A program made the translations under genes and the position numbers. From Syngnathus acus (lineage: Eukaryota > Chordata > Actinopteri > Syngnathiformes > Syngnathidae), in assembly GCF_901709675.1 (NCBI RefSeq), contig NC_051102.1, forward strand, positions 5,865,412-5,929,411: a stretch of DNA of 64,000 nucleotides. The letters are read 5' to 3'. Under the pieces are notes generated by a model. It did not search any database and was not told the DNA's origin. It saw only the letters and a program-made list of their open reading frames with translations. How positions within the stretch are numbered: position 1 is the first letter of the stretch; each line of letters starts with the position of its first letter. Positions 18,501-30,500 of the stretch are shown here, one piece after another.

Positions 18501-21500
18501 CGCAATAAGTTAGGCATGTGAGGAGACACAAAGTGCCAAGGAAGACAAGAAGCCTCCCAGAGTGGACAGTTTTCCGACTGGGCGTACTTTATCAACTCGG
18601 AGTGCTTTGCTAACATCGTCGAGTGTTGCTTTCTCCACCCTTGCTGTTTGGAGTGAACTCGCAACATAGAAAGTAAGGCACCTTTGTTTATTTAATATTG
18701 TGTGTGTATGGATCATTTGTGTTTACTTTGATATCATTTAAGAGAGCAATTTATTTTTTACAAGTTTGTTCATTTGGAAAAGTGACTGTACTTATTGCTT
18801 CATGTTACCCTATTGAGTGTATTGAGGGCCGCATTGGCGGCCTGGAGGGCAGGTTCAGCCTTGACTAGGTCCTCTTCTGTCTCTCGCTGCTGTTTGCTCA
18901 CCTCAGCTTGAATGGCCTCCACCTAAAGAAAAATGTTGGATTTCACCAGAATCCATCAAGCTATTTTCCCCAGTGCTCATCCTTATTAGGATCATCATGG
19001 GTTTGGTCTTCAATGAATTTAGAATGTATATTTTGGAGACGTTGGAGGAAGACACGGTATGCACGGATTAAAACTGCATAAAGTAATCCAGGAAATGCAT
19101 AATGACAGTGAACAAATATAAGCCAAACACCTTTTGCTCCTCAGCATCAGCCACAGCTCTCTCTTGGTTGACCTTGTCTGTCTGTTGTCCTATTTGAGCA
19201 ATGAGAGCCTCAATGTCCGTGTTCCTCTGACACAGTTCTACCTCCTGCGTCGCTAGTTTAGCTTTAAGATCCTCCACCTGGAAAGCAAGTGAAGAAAAAC
19301 AACTTATTATCATGGTATTTCATTTCTGAAATAGAAGTGGGACTAAGTTGCACATCTCAAGTCTTAAGCTTCAACTTTCAAGCAAGTCCCAATTTATGCC
19401 ACATTAACAAAATTCCTTCAGCTCTGTCGTGTGCTGTCCCACCGCAATGTTATGCTCTCGGGAAGAGTTAAATCGAACAAAAAAAAAAAAAGACTTTTAT
19501 TGGCTCGCTTGAGTCGTGTCATGCGAGTTGAGCGGCCGCCTCTGGTAAGAGACGATAAAGCTCACAAACGTTATCGCAGACCTGCGAGGCGGTGCTCTGC
19601 AGCTTCCGCAGGCCGTTCTCTAATCTCTCCGTCTTCTGACTGAGCTCTGTTCGTTTCTTCCCCAACAGGTTGCTGTAAAGCTTCATGAACTCCAGGAAAC
19701 TCTTTGGCGTGGTGTAGTTGTAGTGCTTCTCATTTTGCTGGTACTTGGCACTGACCTATGATGGTGCCAGATGCGACGTCAGAAGGTGAGGTCTCCCTTT
19801 TGTGCTTTACCAAAAAGCTTACCTCATTGACACTGGTGTGGGCGTGGGAGATGAACTCACTGATGGGCGTCCTCACATTAGGCTGCAGAAGATAAATTGT
19901 TGTAATACGTTAAATAATACATTTGAATAAAAAATAAAATACTCCATATAAAAAAAGGAATGTTAGCAATAGAAAGACCTCCAGTCCAGGTATCTTCTCT
20001 ATGAAAGTGGTGCTGACAGACTGCAAAGCGAGCTGAGGCCAAGGGTGGAACCAATCAATGGCTGTGCAGTTCACCAGAGCCGGAAACTTCCGCGCTCGTG
20101 TCCGCAGTGTGAAACCCACGGGAGAAAAACACAACACAACCTGTCGACGTAAAACAGATAGCAGATGAAGAGTAAATTGAAAAGACCAAAAATGCATGAG
20201 TTGACCCCCCCCCCCCCCCCCCCCCCCCCCAAAATATATCAAACAGCACTGTGGACCTTGAGCTGCCTTCGTATTCGCTCAATGAAGAAGCTCCAGCAAT
20301 TGTCTCTGGAATCCAGAAGTCCTAAACCTCGCAGCTCCATTCGCATTGATGTCAAAATTGTGTCCACTTCTTCATCACTGAACAGGTCTGGGATGTCCCC
20401 TGAAATACCCAAATATTCAAAGTCACGTTTTTTTCCAACCACTGGATCCTTCATTAGGTACATCCAATCAAATTGAACGCAAGACCGGCATGAAACCATC
20501 ACATCCATCCACCTTCTCTAATAGGAAGACAGTTTTACCGAAGCGGCGGACTAACCCGAAGCCAGCAAGTCATTGACGAGCACCAGGAAACTTTCATCGG
20601 GAACCTGCGCATCCGTATAAAGGAAGACCGTGCCAATGTTCTTCACTCCGACCTTCATATACAACGCTGCTATGTCGCTCTGGAAACGTGAAGAAAACAA
20701 TGCTGTCGTTTGGACATCAGTGATAGCAGTGTCACAGTGAGTTGACATTTTGGTTTACTTTAAGGTCATTGAAGCCGTAGCCTTTACGCAGCGTAATCTG
20801 GAAGACTTCAAGCGTGCTGAGAAAGGCAGCCAGCCGACAGAGACTTTGCTTCCCGCTGCCGCCGACCCCCACCAGCAGGGCATTACCGTAGGGAGCTTCC
20901 AGGATGCGGCTGATTCGACATCTGGAACACGCGTATATGCTCTGTGACTCACATCCATGTATGTTTGCATGTATGTGTTGTGCTCTTACACATGCTGGAT
21001 AGCTTCTTCAAACAGCACCAAGTCCATCACAGCATGCAGCTCATTATAATGCTCCAGAGCATCAACGAGCATCTTTTGGAGTTTCTCCCAGTCTGATGCC
21101 TGAGAAAATAAACAAGCTCGCAAAGTGCATCACTTTTGTAATTACTTCCAGTTACTCGAATCGTTTTAATTTCTCATGAAGAGTCCATTAAATTAAAAGC
21201 AAAGCGTGCGGAAAGGTAATTAGTTTGCTAATGAATGCACATTCTTCCTCAGTGATTCAGACAGATTAGATATGACGGCTGCCTCGCTACATCAAGGCTT
21301 TACGAATATAGAGCTTGAAATCTTCTCCTAAATAAATTAATTGAAGTCCAAATCAATTAATTGCATCATGCTTGACAGACAATGACTGGATGATTGCAAA
21401 AGAAGCCCTGACCTGAATGCTTACCAGGTGATAGCGAGGCTCTCCCACCCCTTGAGCAAAGTGACAGTACACCAAAGGCTGGTGGATGAAAATGGACTCA

Positions 21501-24500
21501 TCGATTCCCTGGACAGGTGCAGCAGAACCAAGCGTTTACTTGAGTGGCCGTCATTAATTTGACATTGCTCGCCGTATACCTCAAAGTATCTCTTGCCAGT
21601 GTCCAGCAGGATTTTGTTGAAGAGCTCCACATCTTTCTCTTCCATCAGTTTATCTGAGTACACCCTGGAACTCTCATGAAGCCACAGATGAACAAGGTCC
21701 ATGGGGTATCGAATGCACTCGGGCTGGCCAAACAGGATGCCCTGTGCAACCATTCAAAGATGTTTCATTTGCCAATTTGTTTTTTTTAAATGTATTATTA
21801 CCTGGAAGATATTGGCAAGGTCTCTCAAGTTGAAAATGTAATGGAAGCGAATTGCAGTGGGCAGAAAGTTCTGACTGACTTTTTGGTGCAAAGAGACGGC
21901 AGCCTGCAGGGATTGATAGAATTTGTCACGCAGCAGCATGTTGAGATTTTCATCGACACAAATACGAGGCTGCACCTGTACGAGCGGTCCGACCGATCGT
22001 GAGACGCCGTAGCTGAATCCACCCTGCAGGAAGTGAGCCGACAAGATACTGGAGAAGATAGTGGCCAATGAATCAGCGCCGGGGAAATGGACCGAAAAGA
22101 CGGAGAAATGTCTCTGTATGAACAAAGCAGAGTAAGCTGTCATCAAATAAGTTTGGTATACTTTATTTTTCCGGCAGTCTGCACCTGCAGTCGAGGGTTA
22201 ATAGAGAAGCTCCCGGCTGTTGGGTTCATACAGGTGATGTACTGGCAGTTATAAATGTCTTTCAGTACCAGCTTTTGTCTATCATACCTGCAAAGAATCA
22301 ATGTGTCAGTGGGTCTTGCATGCGGAGAAGACAAGTGTGCGTCTCACCAGTGGTTATAATCCAGGTGCTGACGTATGAGCGTGTGAGGCTGGACGGTCCC
22401 GTACACGTCCACCTTGGGCATGTTGAGGTCATCAATGAAGTAGATGAGTTTCTTGGTGGTAGGAGGTCCAAATTTTCGACCTGCTTTCTTCTCGAGTGGT
22501 TTCTCCAGTACACCTACATGCAAAATAGTGCTTATGTAACAAATAAAAAAGCTAACATTCTTATTCCGTCCAAGTCTAGGATGGAATAAGATTATTAGCA
22601 CCAAAACACCACTTCTATTTCAGACAGTACTTTAGTCCGAGAACCAATCTTACGTTGCAGCATCGCTGAGGTGGTATAGTAGTTAAAAGGGACTTTAGCC
22701 ACCATGTAGTCCTCCTTCAGTTTGGAGATTTTATCAGACACGAGGATAGTTTTCCCTACTCCTGCGTTGCCTACTAGCATAATGGGTTTGCCTCTGTTGA
22801 GTAGGAGGTCCATGAAATAAGTCAGACGGATAGTTTCTGGGGTGTGGACAAGCACTGTCTGAAAAACAAACAAAAAAAGGCTTTGTTGAAATACACTTGA
22901 GCACATTTTGTGGGCAATCATTGGTACTGAACCTGCAAAGGCACATCGAGCTCCAGCTCAAAAGGAACCATCTTCTCACTCCAGGGTGTGAATCTTTTGG
23001 TCTCCGGATCGATAAAATAGTCAAAGACGGTTCCTTGGGAGGGAAACTTGACAGCTCTCATTTCTTTTGACCACCAGCGGCTGAATTCAGCACGGTAGTC
23101 ATGAAGCTGCATCAGGTGCAAAAAGTTAGCACCGTTGAAATCTGGATGTGGTCATGCAATGCTAGTTAGAAACCTACATGATCCTGGAAGAGGGCTCCTC
23201 CAAAAGCCCACACACAGGCGAAGACAAAGTAACTCTCATAAAGTTCTCTGGGGGAGTCAGGAGGAGCATTGTCATCTGTCAGCAGGCAGTCCAACAAGGA
23301 GCACAGTGTCTGATTGATGGGTTACACAAGAATACAAGGACCTCATCAACCTTTTGCGCAGTGCCACAAATTTCTGTGTCAGTGTTTTTAGATGAAGACA
23401 AAAAGAACACCTTACTTGCACCATGCTGTTTTCCGGAATAGGAGTGATAGTTTTCAGGTTGCAGCGTACTTGCTCCAGACAGTACGGAACGTACTTGTCA
23501 AACAGAATAGTGAGGTTAGCTCGCTCTGACTGGGCCTGCCGGGTCTCTATCCAACTTGTGACAAAACTGCAGACACAGTTGAGCCAAACCATAGTTGAGG
23601 TGAGCTGGAACGTGTGCATGAGGGTGAGCTTGCGCCTTACGAGGTCCAGCCCACGTCCTGGGGGTTGACGTAGAGGATTCCCGCTCTGGACACGGTTGCT
23701 GGTGTGGCGGCATTCAGGTGGGAAATCTCAAAGAGCAGACGCATGGAGGAGGACAAACTGATCCTTTCATTACTGGCCAGAGTCAGTACCTTGACAAACA
23801 CAAGGGGGTATTTAAGCAAATGCTTTTTGAACCTTTAAAATTGATTTAGCTTTTTATACAGGTTGACAAAAATGAAAGGGTAAACTCTTCTGGACCTTGT
23901 TGTCATCCATGACTGTGTTTAGCGACTCGATCCACATGGGGTCAATGTCCCCGTCTAGAACGATCCATTTGGGGCCGTCGTGGGTAACTGAAGTCAGTTC
24001 TCTCATGGTAGTCGAGAACACGCCTGAAGCAGAAAACGCAGCAAAACGTTGAGCATGTGCTGAAATGAATTTTGACGTCCCCTTACCATCCTTCCACTCT
24101 CTGGTGGCAGGGTGCAGATATCCAAACAACTCATCTGTGGTCACGGCTTTCGGGTTGATGTCATACCACACTGGCTTCATCTTCATGTTTGCATAGGTTC
24201 TATGGAGGGTCTTCAAGATCTGGTAAAGACGTCGTGAAAATTGTGTGTCAATCGAAAAATGATAACAATTAAAAAGCAGTGATGCGTAATTGTGTCAACC
24301 TGGCTCTTTCCAGTTCCTGGTCCACCCACGACAAATATTGAGTGTCTGACGGTCAGCAGCTCCTCCAACTGAGTTACCTGGAAGGACAAATTATATTTTG
24401 ATATTGTTTGACCAACCGATTAAAAATTTTCTTAGCATACACAGTGAAAAAACAAAAATTTGATTTGTACCTTCAGTATGAAGTTTTCTTCTGGCTGAAG

Positions 24501-27500
24501 GCTCAGCTCACTAAGTGATTGTCGTACAGCATTTTCCAATTCAGGGTCTCTTTTACGTGGAACATCCAACTGAGGGAAGAGGTCACTCATAAGACCAAGA
24601 AATATGGGCACATCATTGGTCACGATCTTTGGCAGGTTGAAGTCCCTTAACGCCCGCATCAGCACCTGAGGAGAAAATGGGACGGTGGATGTCACCTGCA
24701 ACCAGATGCTTGTCCGAACGTGACACTGGTCAAAGCGGCCACATTGATGCCCACCTGTTCCTCAGGTCTGCTACGCTCCTCTCGCTTCAGTGAGCCAGCC
24801 ACCACCAGAACGGATTTGATGGCTCTTAAACCCCAATCATAATGATCCTGATCCAGAAGGGAGTACAATCAGGCCATTGTTCTTTTGATGACTTCAATGA
24901 AAATGATGTACCTGTTTGGACAGAAGTTCTTTACAGAGCGTGTAGAGGCTGATGAACTTGCGTGCCAGTAGACGAGCATCTATGAACCCCTCCGCCACCA
25001 GCATGATTTCACAGATGAGCTCAAAGTCCGGGATCACCATGGCACAAGGCCTGGATGGTTGGAAAGCCGCCTCATGATAATCTGAACGGTTGTCAGGATA
25101 TTGTCCAATTGACAAACCTGAAGAGAGCCTTGAGATTCTCCGGGAGCTCAGCCCTGCCTGCATAACCTGGGTTCAACGTGATGAAGATTCCCACTGTTTG
25201 CTTCAGCTCGATTTCTTCTCCAAGGAAATGGAACCTACATACGCAGCGTTACATTAAATAATAAAACATAAGCTCCGAGTGGGATTTTTATACTTACTTG
25301 TGTTTTTTGTTGCGTACTGCGTCCTGTATGGTTTTGACCTGCACAGCCACAACGGAGAGAACTTCCACAGAGATCCTGTTGAATTCGTCAAAACAGCCCC
25401 ACACTCCAGTCTGAGCCAGACCTTTATAAATGTTCCCAATAGACTGGAGGAACATATAGCTATTATCACCTTTATGCAAATATTTTATGACATCTTTTCA
25501 TAGGGGTGAGTTGTCAGTTCCTCCGTGTTGTTGAAATGATAAAATAAAATCTTTCCAAAAAGGATAGCGTTACCTTGTAGTCCATTTGCTCTGAACAGTT
25601 GAACACATAAACCATAATGCCCAGGGAACGTCCCAAATCCTTGGTGGTCTCGGTCTTACCAGTACCAGCCGGCCCAGAGGGGGCACCACTCATCGTGAGA
25701 TGGAGGGACTGGGTCAGTGTTATGTAGCACCTGACATGAGCAGGGTTTACTTAGTTAGACATGAAACCTACTTTTGATCCCCAACATGTCTCCTGGATCT
25801 AATGCACTGGTACCTGTCAGTAAGAGGTGTGATGACCAGCCTGTTGGTGTTACCCAGGTATTCATAACTGAAGCGGAACTGGGCGTCACAGATGTCAACG
25901 TAACAATGTCGCGTTTCATCGTCCCAACGATGGCGCAACTGGGAGAGCCATGCGAAAGCTTGTCCTGTTGTCACCTGCGTTTCAAACAAAGCCAAAATAG
26001 TCAAGAATTCCGGTGATCTTATTTAAGCGTTCAACCTTTTGAGTGATGAGATTAGCCACGACATCTCGGGCGTGGACGTCAATGGTGCAGACGGTCATAA
26101 TTTTCTGTCTGTCCCCCGGCGTCAAATCTCCCAGCAGCATATGGATCAGTGAGTTGAGCTGCGTGATCTGGCAAATCAACAAATATTGATTAAGGAAAAA
26201 CATTTGCTTTTCCCTCTCATCTTTCACCAACCTGTTTTTTATTATATTCTTTGAGAGCTATATCAAATCCTTCCTCCACCCTTGCAAATGCAATCCCCAC
26301 ATCTGTGGCCCACCACACCTGACTGCCAGTCAATCCCACCTACAGCATCAGAGCGGATTGTTACGTAAAGTGAGCGGCATGTTTTACGGATATGATTTTC
26401 GGGGACCTGTGCAGGGTAATCAAAGAGCCACTGATCTCGTGGTTTGTCTTCGTAGGCGGCTACCGCCTCCTGGATTTCCTTCTGAATGGTCCGGCGCATG
26501 CAGCTCTCCAGTGCACCCAACCAGCACTCCGCCTAGATTGGATGTAGAAAATACATGCAAAGGAATATAGATCGGCAGGACTACTATGGTTCAAACAAAT
26601 GGAGCATTTCAAACCTGTCCTTCACAGACACACGGCTCGGAGAATGGAACATATTCTCCCTCCCGGCTGTACATCCCTACGGACACGGTGTCGCCGTCCA
26701 TAGCTGCTCCTTCATCTCTGTGTGACTCCTTGAAGCGAAGGTCTGCTATGTTGTCAAATAGCTTGAGCAAGTGTTTGGTCACCTGAAAAAGAGAGTGCGT
26801 TCACTCAAACCGAGAGACTGGTTCATCCTTCTGTAATAAAACTGCATTCTCCTAGACGTTTGTGGATTTTTTTTATTGGATTTGATCCCTTGCCTGTTTG
26901 GGTTGCGTTCCCTTGGAGACAATCTCCAGCAGGTCGGAAGCAGACACAAAGTAAAATCTGGGGAATGTGAGCCTCTTGGTCTCCAGGTACTCTGCCAGGG
27001 CCTTCTCACATACAGACAGTCTCTGCTGCAGTGCCTCCAGGTTCTCCAGGAAGCCAGGCTGGTTGGTCACTTCTAACACATTACTGTTCTGCACCACCTG
27101 ACTCATCAAACTCTAGGGAGAAGAAATTCAAATTAAAATGCATTGTAATGTAGGGCACTTGTGTGCATCAAGTACCTGAAAGTCATTGTGTATTCCCTGG
27201 AAGCGCTCAGCATCGCTGGCCAGCTGGCAGCGGATGTCATGGCTGTTGGTGAAGATGCTGTTGAGGTGGGCCCAGGTCTTCTGCACTGACATCCACAAGG
27301 AGATGACCAGGTCAGCCACCATCAGCTTCCTCTGCCATACACTCACTTCTGGCTGAAAATATTCCACATACTTGCTCATGAGGATGTTTTGCAGCTGCAC
27401 CTGAAAAGAAATTCATCGGTCTGCTTTATGGTCATGAGGGTCTAGAACTGCCTCAACCATTATCTTCACAATCCATCCGACATGATGGAGTCTTACTTGG

Positions 27501-30500
27501 TTGTCTTCAAGGGTTTCTATCAGGTTCTCATCTGCTTTGAGGAGAGGGATTCCAGTATTGACGTGAGTGTCATAGGACAATGACATAAAACTCCATGTCT
27601 GCTTAATCTCTGACAAGACCTGACAAAATAGATGGTTTTGTTTATTTAATTAAATATCTCAAACAAAAAAAAAAGGGATAAGAGTTGCTGGTCCTTTTCT
27701 GATGTTGAAAGAGGTCAATTAAGTTTGGTATTTCTTGGTGGCGAGGATTGCCTCTGCAGACTCAAAACCAATATACTGTACATGTGGTGTTTGGTAACGC
27801 TGACCTTCTCTATCGCCATTTCTTTCACGGCCTTGTCCACTATATTTTTGACCTCGTCCTCCACACGGTGAAGCTGCAATTCCAACAGGTTTCCGAGAGT
27901 AGTGTCCTCTCCCATCACAAACGTTACCTGTGGACCAAAGGGAACCCAAGATGACCAGGACCACATTTCAATTCAATAGTGACTTAACCAAAAGCAATTG
28001 TATATGGATTATGCGTATGGGTGATTCTCAGAAAGTATGGCCCAGGTAGTATGTTTGCAATATTAGTCAAATCTGGTGATAGAAGGAGAAACCAATATTG
28101 ACTCTCAAAGTGGCCACGCATACCTTGGTTGTATTCATTAGCTGCTGCCAGTGTCTCTCCCTGACAGCAGAGTTCTGCAACTCATTGACCGCTCTCAGAG
28201 ACGTCAGCAGGTTCTTTACCGTTGACTCCAGACCCACGTAGACATCCCACAAACGTGCATCCTTATCTAGCATCTTCATCTCCTACAAGGTGCAGCAAGC
28301 AATTGATGAGCGCTCCCATCTCCAACTGTTCATCATTTTTAGTTGCACCTTTGCAAAACGTCTGAGCTCCATGTCCATTTGCTCGACGTTGATCTCTTTC
28401 CATGGTGTCTTGGTCCAGTCCTCTATGCTGCTCTGTAAGGGAGAAAGACAATTGTTGCATTGCAACCAGAATTTCGCAAGGCCTTGTGGATCTCAAATGC
28501 ATTTCAGACCTTGACAAAAATGACCATATCCCACACTGCTTTGACGAGGATGATGTCACTGCGACACTGGCGTAGTTGCTTGTAGTCTGGGAAGCTAACC
28601 TCGAACAGATCGGCGGTGTCCTGGAGCACCTTCATTTCTGCCTCCATTGCGGCTACTGCACAGTTAGACTGGAGACGTGCACATACTCTTGATAGCATGG
28701 AGAGGATAATAATAACAAGTATGATTGCTCACCTTATCAATTTGCTTGTACGGCTCTTCCACACTGATCTTAAAAATCACCTCGGTATGGAACCGCTCCC
28801 TGAATTCATACTGCTTGACCTAAAAATGTTCAAATATTTAGATAAGCAACGTTTTCAGCAGTTACCGCAGCTCTGTAACGTGCATGTGGTGGTGATACTC
28901 ATTTATAATGCATGTAGGAAAATGAGAAGGTTTGTCAGGGTTTCCTCGGGGTCACTCAGACTTTTAACTCACCTCAAACCGGGCACATTTCCTGCGGATA
29001 ACTGAAACTTCGTTAGACTGCAGCGGTGCCACTTCGTGTTTGACTGTGAACGCGATTTTCTTCAAACTCTTCCACCTCTCTGGTAGCTCCTGCGTTTGTT
29101 TTGTGGTTTGAAAAAAACGTAGCGTAAGAATGCGGGTCTACCTATTTTCCGGGTGCCCCAAAAGTCACCATATGGTTCCATATCCACTTTCTACTTGAAA
29201 AGAAATTTAAAAAAGGAAGTGTACAGTAACTTTTGGGGCACGCTATATTCCTGGTCATGCCATGTGTGTGCACCAACTTCTAACTGTGTGTAGACGCTCT
29301 CAGGGAGTTGTTGCCCATAAGTCTTGAGGAGCTCCGCGGTGGATTTGAGAGGTTTAAAGTCTTGTTCGTTGCTGATTTGTCTATCTCTCATGGCCATGAG
29401 ATGTCCCATGATATCCACCAAGCCAGCATAGTCTCCATCCGACACCTTGTTAGAAAGACCATGGGCTGTGTTGTGGACAAAAGAGGACAGTTCCTTCACG
29501 CTGCAGAACAGAGAAGAAGGGGTAAGGTAAATTAACACGAATACTTGTCATGTAATTTGCCCCTTCTGTGTGCTTTCAAAATCGGTGACGTGCTCAACCT
29601 TTGGTTGACGTGGTTGAGCAGGTGCTCCTTGAACATCCAACTCCATCTCTTGATGATGTTCATGAGCGTGTGCTTGAAGGGTCTGATGTCCAGCTGCAAC
29701 CAGTTGCAGAAAACCCTCCCATCCTCCATCTTGCTCACTTGCTCATGCAGAGACTCAAACAGATTGATCTGCCGGCAAGAGAGATTTTTGGAGATTGCTC
29801 AAGGGGGAATAATTGGAAAGGAGCTAAAAATAACCTGCTCTTTAAAGTTTTCCAGGGTGGGTGGGTTCTTCTTCAGTTCATAGTCTGCATACAGCTCAGC
29901 TTCCTCCGTTGTCAATACGTGGCCATAGAGCAGGAACTGACTCATAAATTCAGACCTGCGCATGTCAAGATCAAGAAACAATCAGCAAATCTCACCTTGA
30001 TCAGACGCTAATTCTACATTCTGACCTGTCATCAGTCCAGAGATAGCGGTAGCTGTTGAATGATGCTTGATATTCCCGAACCTGATTTAAAAAAAAAAAA
30101 ATAATCCAGTTGATAGCCTTAGCTGTGCCATCACTAGACATTCAGCTACTCACCTTGCTGATAGCTGCATGTGCTCGAGCGCGTAAAGCGTAACACATTT
30201 CGGACAAATCCTTCATTTCATTGATGTCACTCTGCAGGAACACAAGGAGGGACAATGTCAAATAGATTTATGTGTAGGGACATCAATAATCTTTCCGCAT
30301 AGCAGAAAATTGTCTACCACTGAACTGAAACTCTGAGTAAAATTCTTGAATCATTGTAAATGTTCTTTTACTACTTTTTTTCACATGTTTGAAATAAACT
30401 CTAAACTCTAAAACTCTACTGCACATGAGCTATAACAGTGAAAAAGTTCAGACATCTGTTGACCTGGTAGTTATTCTGATGCGTGTGCTTTGCAACTCTG

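Larger units (their letters stand above)
16578..19882 (-). other. dnah11: Dynein stalk and microtubule-binding domain, exons 61-69
   Basis: Ascending coiled coil: exons 19823-19882, 19582-19755, 19131-19277 and 18809-18922. Tip: exons 17635-17778 ([31 protein letters not shown]) and 17336-17518 ([30 protein letters not shown]), about residues 3170-3278. Descending coiled coil: exons 17039-17140, 16827-16961 and 16578-16751. The stalk tip binds tubulin in a nucleotide-dependent way through the sliding register of the two helices. All exons here are in phase 0. Confidence 0.93.

Noticed and set aside
21904-21975. Continuous reading through a short dynein intron
   Set aside because: The frame stays open, but the residues are absent from the family and both splice sites are good; removal gives [12 protein letters not shown].
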